In this document: one piece after another, positions 1 to 6,144 of the stretch
How positions within the stretch are numbered: position 1 is the stretch's first letter
Layout of the letters: each line of letters opens with the position of its first letter
The notes under the pieces: generated by a model
Seen by the model: the letters and a program-made list of their open reading frames with translations, nothing else
Told to the model about the DNA's origin: nothing
Database searches by the model: none
Translations under genes and position numbers: made by a program
NCBI GenBank assembly: GCA_000434215.1
Contig: HF999726.1
Coordinates: 1-7,197 of the forward strand
Direction of reading: 5' to 3'
DNA: 7,197 bases
Source of the DNA: Bacteroides sp. CAG:144
GTDB taxonomy: Bacteria; Bacteroidota; Bacteroidia; Bacteroidales; UBA11471

Positions 1-324
1 CGAAAATATCTATTCCACCTGATTGGGCAGACACGTTCCCCAGCAATTTAAAAATCACAGCATAGCCCCCCCTTAACCGACCTTATGCAATTTCAATAAA
101 AAAACCTCAGTCCACAATATGACCCGATTCCCCACACACAACTCACACTTCTATGCATCACCCCTACACAATACCACCTTATTTCTCTAAAAAAACTTGT
201 CAATATACATAAAACACCACTTTGTTAAATGAAAGAAAACAAAGGCCTCCCAATAACAGATAATAAATCTCAACTTATAACGATTGCAGTACTGCAAACA
301 AAACACACAGGAAGAAGAAACTAT
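1..324. other. Gene-free stretch downstream of tRNA-Thr
   Basis: I see no supportable gene here: all six frames are broken by frequent stops. The left edge has a 20-codon open stretch on the plus strand ending at the TAG near 61, which could be the tail of a gene entering from the left but is too short to recognise. The stretch is A/T-rich with a C7 run at 66-72. It also has a 14-nt perfect palindrome at 284-297 and a 7-bp inverted repeat (220-226 with 238-244). No integrase, direct repeat of the tRNA end or insertion-sequence end was visible. Confidence 0.6.
284..297. repeat. 14-nt perfect palindrome
   Basis: TTGCAGTACTGCAA reads identically on both strands. It lies in gene-free DNA about 30 bp beyond the tRNA-Thr terminator. 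A dyad of this size could be an operator half-site pair or simply chance; no promoter or gene start is visible beside it, so no function is assigned. Confidence 0.4.
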
Positions 325-358
325 AAAAGAAAAAAGGAGAACAATGATTGTCCTCCTT
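325..358 (-). terminator. Intrinsic terminator of tRNA-Thr
   Basis: Read on the minus strand, AAGGAGGACAAT is followed by its near-perfect complement ATTGTTCTCCTT (334-345 against 347-358, one G-U pair). An interrupted T-tract (TTTTCTTTT) follows at 325-333. The innermost bases must open to form a loop of about 5 nt. The stem begins only one base after the discriminator base of the tRNA, so the primary transcript has almost no trailer before the hairpin. Confidence 0.88.
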
Positions 359-359
359 G

Positions 360-432
360 AGCCGCAAGCCGGAATCGAACCGGCGACCTTTTCATTACGA
401 GTGAAACGCTCTACCGACTGAGCTATTGCGGC
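360..432 (-). tRNA. tRNA-Thr (anticodon CGU)
   Basis: A complete cloverleaf reads on the minus strand. The acceptor stem is GCCGCAA/TTGCGGC, the D stem GCTC/GAGC with an 8-nt loop, the anticodon stem TTTCA/TGAAA with loop CTCGTAA, the variable loop AGGTC, and the T stem GCCGG/CCGGC with loop TTCGATT. The anticodon CGU (window 397-399) decodes the ACG threonine codon. The 3' CCA is not encoded, so it must be added after processing. The discriminator base is U73, whereas E. coli tRNA-Thr has A73. The tRNA stands alone, with its own promoter upstream and its own terminator directly downstream, and is convergent with no other gene. Confidence 0.97.
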
Positions 433-450
433 GTCTTCTGAAAAGCGATG

Positions 451-483
451 CAAAGATAATGTTTTCCCCGATATTTTACAAAA
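451..483 (-). promoter_or_regulatory. Bacteroidota-type promoter for tRNA-Thr
   Basis: On the minus strand TATCTTTG (451-458) matches the Bacteroidota -7 consensus TAnnTTTG. A TTTTG (479-483) lies 20 nt upstream, fitting the -33 TTTG element. Transcription would begin about a dozen bases before the mature tRNA 5' end at 432. The element lies between the operon terminator at 508-551 and the tRNA, so the tRNA has an independent promoter. Confidence 0.8.
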
Positions 484-507
484 TATCAAGGATATTTTTT
501 CAGGAAG

Positions 508-551
508 AATAAAAAAAATACGGCATTCCCCCTCATAGAAACGCCGTATTT
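508..551 (-). terminator. Intrinsic terminator of the GT5-like/DUF4270 operon
   Basis: On the minus strand AAATACGGCGT (551-541) pairs with ATGCCGTATTT (526-516) in an 11-bp stem with one G-U pair. The stem encloses a 14-nt loop and is followed by a T-tract. It begins 23 nt after the stop codon of the DUF4270 gene, the expected position for the end of the two-gene operon, and it insulates the downstream tRNA-Thr unit. Confidence 0.92.
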
Positions 552-574
552 CCTAAATTATAATAGCTTCTGCT

Positions 575-2116
575 TCAATAAATTTTTGTACTATATACGA
601 CCTGTATTTTTATATTTTCGTTGTCGATATCGGCATATGTCAATCCTCCCAAATAGGGAATAATATTGGTATCGGACGAATAAGAGCTTGTCGTTTTCGA
701 TACCGTTACCGGAACAAGTATCATATCGGAATCATAGGCATAATCGGCAGCCGGATTCAACGAATGATCGGGATTCAATATATTGTTAGGATCGTATTGG
801 AAAATATTCATGATATAATTTTGCAATCCCGTAAAAGTATAACTATTCGACGTCGAATCATAAGCCGCATAGAAATAATTTTTATCATCATTTATCAACC
901 GATCGGCAAAAAATTCTTTCTTATCCATCGGAATAACGGCATTTGTCGACGATGTTGCATTCCCTCCTTTCCTCATCAACAAAAGATACGGAGGCGGTAT
1001 GATTCCAAGTGCTTTCAACTCGGCAGGCATCGTCTTCAACGGAATCGTCAGGTTAATGGTATTAAGGACTCCTACGGTATCGGTACTATTGAGACTGCGT
1101 GAATTATTGAACGTTTCTATGATTTTTGCCGTAGGGAAAATAATTGCACCATCGTACATTTGGGGCGATTGAATGATCGCCTCTCCTTGCGCCCGCAACG
1201 CATCGACCGAAGCGGCCGGCGTCGCCTCGATATGATTGATCGTAGGCGCCTCGTACGAAGTCATCAGATAGGTCGTCGAGGTATTTTCTACATAAAGAGA
1301 ATCGGACTCATCGCTAATAGTCCTCAGCCCCCCGCTACTATTATAGGCATATGTACGATGATATACGACCACCGCCGTCGACACGATATACAATAATGTT
1401 CCTCGCCCGAATGTATTGGTTATATACAGTCCTTTGAAGAATTCGTTCATGGCCGTTGTGGTTATATTCCCTCCATTCTTGATATAAAAATCATAGAAAT
1501 TTGCAGCCCACTCTTTTTTATCGGCAACTGAGCTCCCGAATGTCTGTTTGATGAAACGATACCCGTTCTCATCGAGAAGAGAGTCGGGATAAGACTGCAT
1601 AGAAGCCACATAAAAACTACCTCCCAACTTATCGGCCGGGTCGTAATAATCCGCCGGATCGAGATTACTATAAATGGGCACACGCACATTACCATCTTCT
1701 CTCAACAACTTATTCAACTCATATACGGTAAGTTGCATCGGCGCCAAAGAATCACCCAAAAAGCTATTGTATTGGAACGCGATTTCGACACCCACGGAAT
1801 CGACCATATCGGGCTTTACCAATACCGTATCGAAATCGGCCACAGGATAGAACTGGGTCAGATAGTCGGCTTTCACCGTTCCGTAACCGGGAATGTCCAC
1901 ATTGCCCAACATCTGCACAATCGTACGGTTGGGCAAGGAATCGACACGACAAGTAGACACCGAATCGCTATGCTGTGTATATACAAACGACGAGTCGATA
2001 TAAATAGTAAGCGAAGTCGTATCAACCGAAAATCCGATCGTACCGGAATCGTCATTACACGAGAAAAAAAGCGCTATAAAGAGCAAAGAAAAGGGGAATA
2101 TCCGTTTACTTTTCAT
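575..2116 (-). CDS. DUF4270 family lipoprotein, probably surface-exposed
   Basis: This is a 513-residue protein of unknown function. I chose the ATG at 2116 because it opens a lipoprotein signal peptide: basic MKSKR, a hydrophobic core, and a lipobox ending FFS-C with Cys20 as the lipidated residue. The in-frame ATG at 2179 would put 21 non-signal residues in front and overlap the upstream gene. The sequence just after Cys20 (NDDSGTIGF) matches the C-DDD-TG-T-LG start typical of Bacteroidota DUF4270 proteins. Its acidic residues directly after the cysteine resemble the lipoprotein export signal for surface display in this phylum. The rest is rich in Ser/Thr/Asp/Tyr, suggests a beta-rich secreted protein, and has no further membrane segment. 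The gene lies 7 nt behind the GT5-like gene and shares its transcript. Family assignment is by recognition of the N-terminal pattern and context. Surface exposure is inference. Confidence 0.85.
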   Translation of the reverse strand: MKSKRIFPFSLLFIALFFSCNDDSGTIGFSVDTTSLTIYIDSSFVYTQHSDSVSTCRVDSLPNRTIVQMLGNVDIPGYGTVKADYLTQFYPVADFDTVLVKPDMVDSVGVEIAFQYNSFLGDSLAPMQLTVYELNKLLREDGNVRVPIYSNLDPADYYDPADKLGGSFYVASMQSYPDSLLDENGYRFIKQTFGSSVADKKEWAANFYDFYIKNGGNITTTAMNEFFKGLYITNTFGRGTLLYIVSTAVVVYHRTYAYNSSGGLRTISDESDSLYVENTSTTYLMTSYEAPTINHIEATPAASVDALRAQGEAIIQSPQMYDGAIIFPTAKIIETFNNSRSLNSTDTVGVLNTINLTIPLKTMPAELKALGIIPPPYLLLMRKGGNATSSTNAVIPMDKKEFFADRLINDDKNYFYAAYDSTSNSYTFTGLQNYIMNIFQYDPNNILNPDHSLNPAADYAYDSDMILVPVTVSKTTSSYSSDTNIIPYLGGLTYADIDNENIKIQVVYSTKIY

Positions 2117-2123
2117 ATAGAAA

Positions 2124-2948
2124 TCATTTATGGGCAGCCTCCCATACTTCATCATAAAAGTTATTGTATGCATCGACATAGGTGTCGGAATCCTGATAAG
2201 TCAGAAATGGTTTTCCCGAAGCCTTTGCAATAGCCGCAACTTCTTCGTCGATTTGGGAAGAAGCTTGTATAAGACCGTCGGAATATCGTATGGCCAACTC
2301 GGAGAGTCGGGCAAAATCGACTTGTTCGTTCAGCCCGAAACCGAGATCTTTTTCCTGAATGTTTTCCCACAAAAGTTTAGCTGGGAAAGTCTCGGAGAAC
2401 GGCTCATCGAATTTGTTTTCATAAATCGAATAAACGATTTTCGCATCTCTGAAAGAGGGATCTTCGGCATACGCCTTCTTTATGTAAAGAGGGGCAAGAG
2501 CGGTAAACCAACCATGACAATGAATAATATCGGGTACCCAACGGAGTTTTTTTACTGTCTCCATTACCCCTCGCACAAAGAATATGCTACGCTCGTCATT
2601 GTCGTCAAAATCTTTTCCCTCATCATCGACAAGGACATTTTTCCGCTGGAAATAGTCGTCGTTATCGATAAAATAGACCTGCATACGAGCCGGTTGTATC
2701 GATGCCACCTTGATAATCAACGGGTGATCGGTATCGTCGATAATCAGGTTCATTCCCGAAAGACGAATTACCTCGTGCAACTGATTACGCCGTTCATTGA
2801 TATTACCGTACTTGGGCATAAAAGCGCGTATCTCTCGCCCTTTTTCCTGAATACCTTGCGGCAAGTTCCTACATATCGTGGCAATTTCCGAATCGGGAAG
2901 ATACGGGGTCATCTCCTGAGAAATGAACAAAACCTTTTTTGCTTCCAT
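2124..2948 (-). CDS. Single-domain glycogen/starch synthase-like protein (GT5 N-terminal domain only)
   Basis: This 274-residue protein resembles only the N-terminal (GT5) half of bacterial glycogen synthase GlgA, which is normally about 470-490 residues with a second Rossmann domain. The alignable start is KVLFISQEMTPY, then a helix ending NLPQGIQEKGREIRAFMPKYG, as in GlgA. PDIIHCHGWFTAL (139-151) corresponds to the GlgA segment with the conserved His before the Trp. The KTGGL motif that binds ADP-glucose in GlgA is replaced by PDSEI at 18-22. The C-terminal catalytic half is absent, and the stop is followed at once by the next gene, so the short length looks native rather than broken. Similar short proteins are common in Bacteroidota and are annotated as glycogen/starch synthase. 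Catalytic activity is doubtful on these features. The start at 2948 sits 28 bp after a promoter-like TATCTTTG. It is the first gene of an operon with the DUF4270 lipoprotein. Confidence 0.88.
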   Translation of the reverse strand: MEAKKVLFISQEMTPYLPDSEIATICRNLPQGIQEKGREIRAFMPKYGNINERRNQLHEVIRLSGMNLIIDDTDHPLIIKVASIQPARMQVYFIDNDDYFQRKNVLVDDEGKDFDDNDERSIFFVRGVMETVKKLRWVPDIIHCHGWFTALAPLYIKKAYAEDPSFRDAKIVYSIYENKFDEPFSETFPAKLLWENIQEKDLGFGLNEQVDFARLSELAIRYSDGLIQASSQIDEEVAAIAKASGKPFLTYQDSDTYVDAYNNFYDEVWEAAHK

Positions 2949-2976
2949 CGTGCAGTTCTCTATAAAATTTGTCTTG

Positions 2977-3006
2977 CAAAGATACTAAAAAAAATATCGG
3001 AAACAG
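2977..3006 (-). promoter_or_regulatory. Promoter for the GT5-like/DUF4270 operon
   Basis: TATCTTTG on the minus strand (2977-2984) is an exact TAnnTTTG -7 element, identical to the one before the tRNA-Thr. The -33 position is weak: CTG at 3004-3006, 19 nt upstream, in place of TTG. This would give a leader of about 20 nt before the ATG at 2948. It occupies the divergent region shared with panC. Confidence 0.65.
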
Positions 3007-3103
3007 CCATATCCCCTTCGGAGATTAACAGTTTTTGATAATATATTCTTCTAAACAGGCATTTCTTACGAAAATTCTCATGAAATTTCCACACAAAAAC
3101 TTC

Positions 3104-3131
3104 TTTGTTCGAGTTTTATTTACTTCTTTTG
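3104..3131 (+). promoter_or_regulatory. Possible promoter for panCD
   Basis: TTCTTTTG (3124-3131) matches TAnnTTTG at all but one defined position. A TTTG (3104-3107) lies 16 nt upstream, somewhat closer than usual for a -33 element. Transcription from here would start roughly 15-20 nt before the panC ATG at 3155. The spacing and the mismatch make this tentative. Confidence 0.4.
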
Positions 3132-3154
3132 CACCGTTTTTTCAAAAACTGATC

Positions 3155-4000
3155 ATGGAAGTCATTTCTAAAATTTCGGATTTACAAGCGCGTATCGCCG
3201 CATATCGTGCCGAAGGGAAACAGATAGGCCTCGTTCCTACGATGGGGGCATTGCATAACGGGCACCTTTCGCTCGTGAAACGTTGCGTTAGCGAAAACGG
3301 CTGTTGCGTCGTAAGTGTTTTTGTCAACCCCACTCAATTCAACGACAAAAACGACCTGATACATTATCCCCGCACTCCCGAAGCCGATTGCAAACTTCTC
3401 GAAAGCGCCGGTTGCCATATCGTATTCATGCCTTCTGTCGAAGAGATGTATCCCCAAAAAGATACTCGCGTCTTTGACTTAGGTTCTGTTGCCGCCGTCA
3501 TGGAAGGCAAATACCGCCCGGGACACTTCAACGGCGTGGCTCAAATCGTAAGTAAACTTTTCGACACCGTAAAACCCGACCGGGCATATTTCGGAGAAAA
3601 AGATTTTCAACAAATCGCCGTCATCAGAGAAATGACCCGACAGCTGAAATTTCCTATCGAAATCATCTCCTGCCCTATCGTGCGAGAAGCTGACGGTATG
3701 GCCCTGAGCAGCCGGAATACACGCCTTTCGCCCGAACAAAGAAAAAATGCCGTAAACATTTCGCAAACTCTATTTAAAAGTCGTACCTTTGCCACACAAC
3801 ATACGGTAGCCGAAACGATAGCGTTTGTCATCGACAGCATCAACCAAACGCCCGATTTACAAGTAGAATACTATGAAATCGTAAACGGCGACACGTTACA
3901 ACCGGTCGATTCATGGGACGATGCTCCTTATATCGTAGGTTGTATTACCGTATATTGCGGAGAAGTACGTTTAATCGATAATATCTCTTATCGTCCTTAA
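3155..4000 (+). CDS. panC: Pantothenate synthetase (pantoate--beta-alanine ligase)
   Basis: PanC is a cytosolic enzyme that uses ATP to join pantoate and beta-alanine into pantothenate, through a pantoyl-adenylate intermediate, on the route to coenzyme A. The protein has 281 residues, the usual family length. Visible motifs are [13 protein letters not shown] (28-40) with the HxGH nucleotide-binding signature, VNPTQF (57-62), RPGHFNGV (121-128), GEKDFQQ (147-153) and the KMSKS-like region [10 protein letters not shown] (179-188). I chose the ATG at 3155 because [11 protein letters not shown] is where the family begins. An upstream in-frame ATG at 3035 would add 40 residues encoded by promoter-like DNA. 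panD follows after 11 nt, so the two are co-transcribed. No panB is present in this window. Confidence 0.98.
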   Translation: MEVISKISDLQARIAAYRAEGKQIGLVPTMGALHNGHLSLVKRCVSENGCCVVSVFVNPTQFNDKNDLIHYPRTPEADCKLLESAGCHIVFMPSVEEMYPQKDTRVFDLGSVAAVMEGKYRPGHFNGVAQIVSKLFDTVKPDRAYFGEKDFQQIAVIREMTRQLKFPIEIISCPIVREADGMALSSRNTRLSPEQRKNAVNISQTLFKSRTFATQHTVAETIAFVIDSINQTPDLQVEYYEIVNGDTLQPVDSWDDAPYIVGCITVYCGEVRLIDNISYRP

Positions 4001-4011
4001 AAGCAGAAATC

Positions 4012-4368
4012 ATGTTGTTAGAGGTACTGAAATCGAAAATTCATCGCGTAACCGTAACGCAAGCCGATCTTAACTATATCGGAAGCATCACCATAGACGA
4101 AGAATTGCTGGAAGCCGCCAATATCATCGAAGGCGAACGGGTGCATATCGTAAATAATAATAACGGAGAACGTTTCTCGACCTACGTCATCAAAGGAGAA
4201 AGAGGTTCGGGTACGATATGTCTCAACGGCGCGGCCGCCCGCAAAGTACAACCCGGCGATATTGTTATCATCATAGCCTATGCCATGATGGACGCAGAAG
4301 AAGCCCGCAGGTTCAAACCTTCTGTCATTTTTCCCGACACACAGACCAATCGCCTGATACAAAAATAA
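4012..4368 (+). CDS. panD: Aspartate 1-decarboxylase precursor
   Basis: PanD decarboxylates L-aspartate to beta-alanine, which is the substrate of PanC encoded immediately upstream. The 118-residue proenzyme (family about 115-130) cleaves itself between Gly24 and Ser25, and the new N-terminal serine becomes the catalytic pyruvoyl group. The site YIGSIT is intact. The other active-site residues known from the E. coli enzyme are also present: Lys9, His11, Arg54, Thr57, Tyr58 and Asn72 in the NGAAA loop. The gene starts 11 nt after the panC stop, with no separate promoter evident, and is the last gene of the pair. The C-terminus shows the usual EEAR-FKP-V segment. All key residues are retained, so the enzyme is expected to be active. 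Confidence 0.98.
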   Translation: MLLEVLKSKIHRVTVTQADLNYIGSITIDEELLEAANIIEGERVHIVNNNNGERFSTYVIKGERGSGTICLNGAAARKVQPGDIVIIIAYAMMDAEEARRFKPSVIFPDTQTNRLIQK

Positions 4369-4394
4369 GGGAAACCATAGTTTATTCCCGTTTT
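4369..4394 (+). terminator. Possible weak terminator after panD
   Basis: Immediately after the panD stop, GGGAAAC (4369-4375) can fold back on GTTTATTCCC (4380-4389) around a CATA loop, with an ATT bulge, followed by GTTTT. The stem is imperfect and the T-tract short, so this may be only a partial terminator or a transcript-end stabilising hairpin. Confidence 0.3.
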
Positions 4395-4532
4395 CCATAA
4401 GGACATACGTCCGATAGAAAAGGGTTCAACACTCCGGAGTGGCGCTTACTATCAACACCTTCCGGATTTGTTGGTTACATGGGGAGGCAGAAACAGTGCT
4501 GTATAAAATGTAATTTTTTTAGATCGAAATAT
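4395..4532. other. Hairpin-rich gap between panD and ffh, no gene recognised
   Basis: No coding region is supported here. Small structures are visible. GGAC/GTCC encloses an ATAC loop at 4401-4412. The 12-nt palindrome CACTCCGGAGTG lies at 4430-4441. CAACA (4453-4457) pairs with TGTTG (4469-4473), and on the minus strand this hairpin would carry a GGAA tetraloop. An in-frame ATG at 4479 would extend Ffh by 18 residues, but that extension (MGRQKQCCIKCNFFRSKY) does not look like an Ffh N-terminus. The gap could be the ffh leader or a small RNA, and no clear -33/-7 promoter was found for ffh. Confidence 0.4.
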
Positions 4533-5861
4533 ATGTTTGAAAATTTAAGCGAGAAACTCGAACGGTCGTTCAAAGTACTTAAAGGCGAAGGCCGTATCAC
4601 CGAAATCAACGTTGCCGAAACTTTGAAAGAGGTACGTAAGGCCCTGCTCGATGCCGACGTCAATTATAAAGTTGCCAAACAGTTTACCGACACGGTAAAA
4701 GCCAAAGCTATGGGTATGAACGTGCTTACCGCCGTGAAACCTGGACAACTCATGGTGAAAATCGTACACGATGAACTCGCCGAACTCATGGGTGGACAAG
4801 CGGTCGACATCGAAACCAACGGGTCGCCAGCCATTATCCTGATGTCGGGTCTACAAGGTTCGGGTAAAACCACTTTCTCGGGTAAATTGGCGCAAATGTT
4901 GCGCACCAAACGGGCCAAGCGCCCCTTGCTCGTTGCCTGCGACGTTTACCGTCCTGCCGCCATCGAACAACTGAGAGTGCTCGGCGAGCAAATCGGTGTA
5001 CCCGTCTATACCGAACCCGAAAACAAAAAACCGGTCGAAATCGCTCAAAACGCTATAAAAGAAGCCAGGAAACAAAACAACGATTTGGTCATCATCGATA
5101 CAGCCGGACGCCTCGCCGTCGATGAAGAGATGATGAACGAAATCGCAGCACTGAAAAAAGCCGTCAATCCGCAAGAAATCCTTTTCGTGGTCGATGCCAT
5201 GACAGGACAGGATGCCGTGAATACAGCAAAGGCCTTCAACGATCGTCTCGATTTTACCGGTGTCGTTCTCACCAAACTCGACGGCGATACCCGAGGCGGA
5301 GCTGCCCTCTCGATACGTACCGTCGTAAACAAGCCCATCAAATTCGTAGGTACGGGAGAAAAAATGGAAGCTCTCGACGTATTCCATCCCGAACGTATGG
5401 CCGATCGTATCCTCGGCATGGGCGATATTGTTTCTCTTGTAGAACGTGCGCAAGAACAATACGACGAAGAAGAAGCTCGCCGGTTGCAGAAAAAAATAGC
5501 CAAAAATCAGTTCGACTTCAACGACTTCATCGGGCAGATACAGCAGGTAAAGAAAATGGGAAACCTCAAAGATCTCGCATCGATGATTCCCGGTGTAGGA
5601 AAAGCCATCAAAGATATCGATATCGACGACGATGCATTCAAGAGCATCGAAGCCATTATACAATCGATGACTCCGACAGAACGCAGCCACCCCGAAGTAC
5701 TCAACAGCAGTCGACGCCAACGTATCGCACGCGGTAGCGGCACATCAATACAAGAGGTAAACCGGCTCATCAAGCAGTTCGACGATATGCGTAAAATGAT
5801 GCGTATGATGACGCAAGGGAAAAATCCGGCCCGCATGATGGGACAACTCAAACGCAGATAA
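4533..5861 (+). CDS. ffh: Signal recognition particle protein Ffh (SRP54 GTPase)
   Basis: Ffh binds the SRP RNA and the signal sequences of nascent membrane proteins in the cytosol, and delivers ribosomes to the receptor FtsY at the membrane. The protein has 442 residues, close to the 453 of E. coli. The N domain occupies about residues 1-90. The G domain (about 95-295) has P-loop GLQGSGKTT (106-114), DTAGR (189-193), TKLDGDTRGG (247-256) and the GTGEK loop (273-277). The methionine-rich M domain starts near 320 (FDFNDFIGQIQQVKKMG, SMIPG). It contains the RNA-binding SRRQRIARGSGTS (393-405) and the Met-rich tail DDMRKMMRMMTQ. I chose the ATG at 4533 because MFENLSEKLERSFK is the family start; the earlier in-frame ATG at 4479 adds unrelated residues. 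It appears to be transcribed alone, with a terminator directly behind it. Confidence 0.98.
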   Translation: MFENLSEKLERSFKVLKGEGRITEINVAETLKEVRKALLDADVNYKVAKQFTDTVKAKAMGMNVLTAVKPGQLMVKIVHDELAELMGGQAVDIETNGSPAIILMSGLQGSGKTTFSGKLAQMLRTKRAKRPLLVACDVYRPAAIEQLRVLGEQIGVPVYTEPENKKPVEIAQNAIKEARKQNNDLVIIDTAGRLAVDEEMMNEIAALKKAVNPQEILFVVDAMTGQDAVNTAKAFNDRLDFTGVVLTKLDGDTRGGAALSIRTVVNKPIKFVGTGEKMEALDVFHPERMADRILGMGDIVSLVERAQEQYDEEEARRLQKKIAKNQFDFNDFIGQIQQVKKMGNLKDLASMIPGVGKAIKDIDIDDDAFKSIEAIIQSMTPTERSHPEVLNSSRRQRIARGSGTSIQEVNRLIKQFDDMRKMMRMMTQGKNPARMMGQLKRR

Positions 5862-5881
5862 ACATCGATACATCTTATTTC

Positions 5882-5917
5882 AAAAAAGAGAAAGCATGCT
5901 TTCTCTTTTTTATTTTT
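5882..5917 (+). terminator. Intrinsic terminator of ffh
   Basis: A 30-nt perfect palindrome (5882-5911) consists of A6, GAGAAAGC, its complement GCTTTCTC, and T6. A further T-rich stretch (ATTTTTT) follows. The stem AGAGAAAG/CTTTCTCT with loop CATG is followed by the U-tract, the classic form. It starts 20 nt after the ffh stop. Because A6 and T6 flank the stem symmetrically, it could also stop transcription arriving from the right. Confidence 0.95.
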
Positions 5918-6026
5918 TATAAACTTTTCGGGATTCCTCTAATTTACAATTCCCGCCCGAAGGAACTATTTTGAAATCGACTTACCGGGAGACAGCATGA
6001 TAGATTTTCGTAGAAAGAAATGTTAC

Positions 6027-6067
6027 AAAAATAGCCTCCCTGCCGTTTTGGTCTACGGTTATTTTTT
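6027..6067 (+). other. AT-rich hairpin upstream of the lipoprotein gene
   Basis: AAAAATAGCC (6027-6036) can pair with GGTTATTTTT (6057-6066), including one G-U pair, around a 20-nt loop. The 3' arm is T-rich, so it resembles a weak terminator. It lies well past the strong ffh terminator and upstream of the -7 element of the next gene. It may be a remnant of a small transcription unit or a chance fold. Confidence 0.3.
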
Positions 6068-6114
6068 CATATATGAAAAACACATTTAGTAACAAATCTG
6101 CATAAACTTTTTGC

Positions 6115-6122
6115 TATATTTG
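6115..6122 (+). promoter_or_regulatory. -7 element for the TlpA-like lipoprotein gene
   Basis: TATATTTG is an exact match to the Bacteroidota -7 consensus TAnnTTTG and lies 22 bp before the ATG at 6145, giving a leader of about 15 nt. No convincing TTTG -33 element is seen 19-21 nt upstream, so the promoter may be weak or activator-dependent. Confidence 0.65.
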
Positions 6123-6144
6123 TACCATTCTATTTCCAACAATT

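Noticed and set aside
1..360. Integrated element or attachment site at the tRNA-Thr 3' end
   Set aside because: No integrase, no repeated copy of the tRNA 3' end in the window, and the native-looking terminator directly follows the tRNA, which argues against insertion at this point.
187..489. 100-codon minus-strand frame running through the tRNA-Thr gene
   Set aside because: Its peptide contains AQSVERFTRNEKVAGSIPA, the familiar product of translating a tRNA gene. The tRNA cloverleaf is complete, so this frame is not a gene.
2130..3038. 302-codon plus-strand frame opposite the GT5-like gene
   Set aside because: It is fully antisense to a recognised protein with family-wide motifs, has no recognisable domain of its own and runs through that gene's promoter.
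3035..3154. 40-residue N-terminal extension of PanC from the ATG at 3035
   Set aside because: The extension covers AT-rich promoter-like DNA and has no counterpart in PanC. The family start MEVISKI lies at 3155.
4395..4532. SRP RNA gene (ffs) next to ffh
   Set aside because: The minus strand has CCGGAAGG, but the flanks read AAAT and TGTTGA instead of the expected AGGT and AAGCAG of the SRP RNA tip, and the long paired arms are not visible. Kept only as a possible unknown RNA.
4532..4539. TATGTTTG as a -7 promoter element overlapping the ffh start codon
   Set aside because: It is formed by the start codon and the following Phe-Glu codons, so transcription from it would begin inside the gene. 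Coincidence with the conserved MFE start.
4851..5720. 289-codon minus-strand frame opposite ffh
   Set aside because: It is a Phe/Cys/Asp-rich mirror of a highly conserved coding region, with no start signals or family resemblance.
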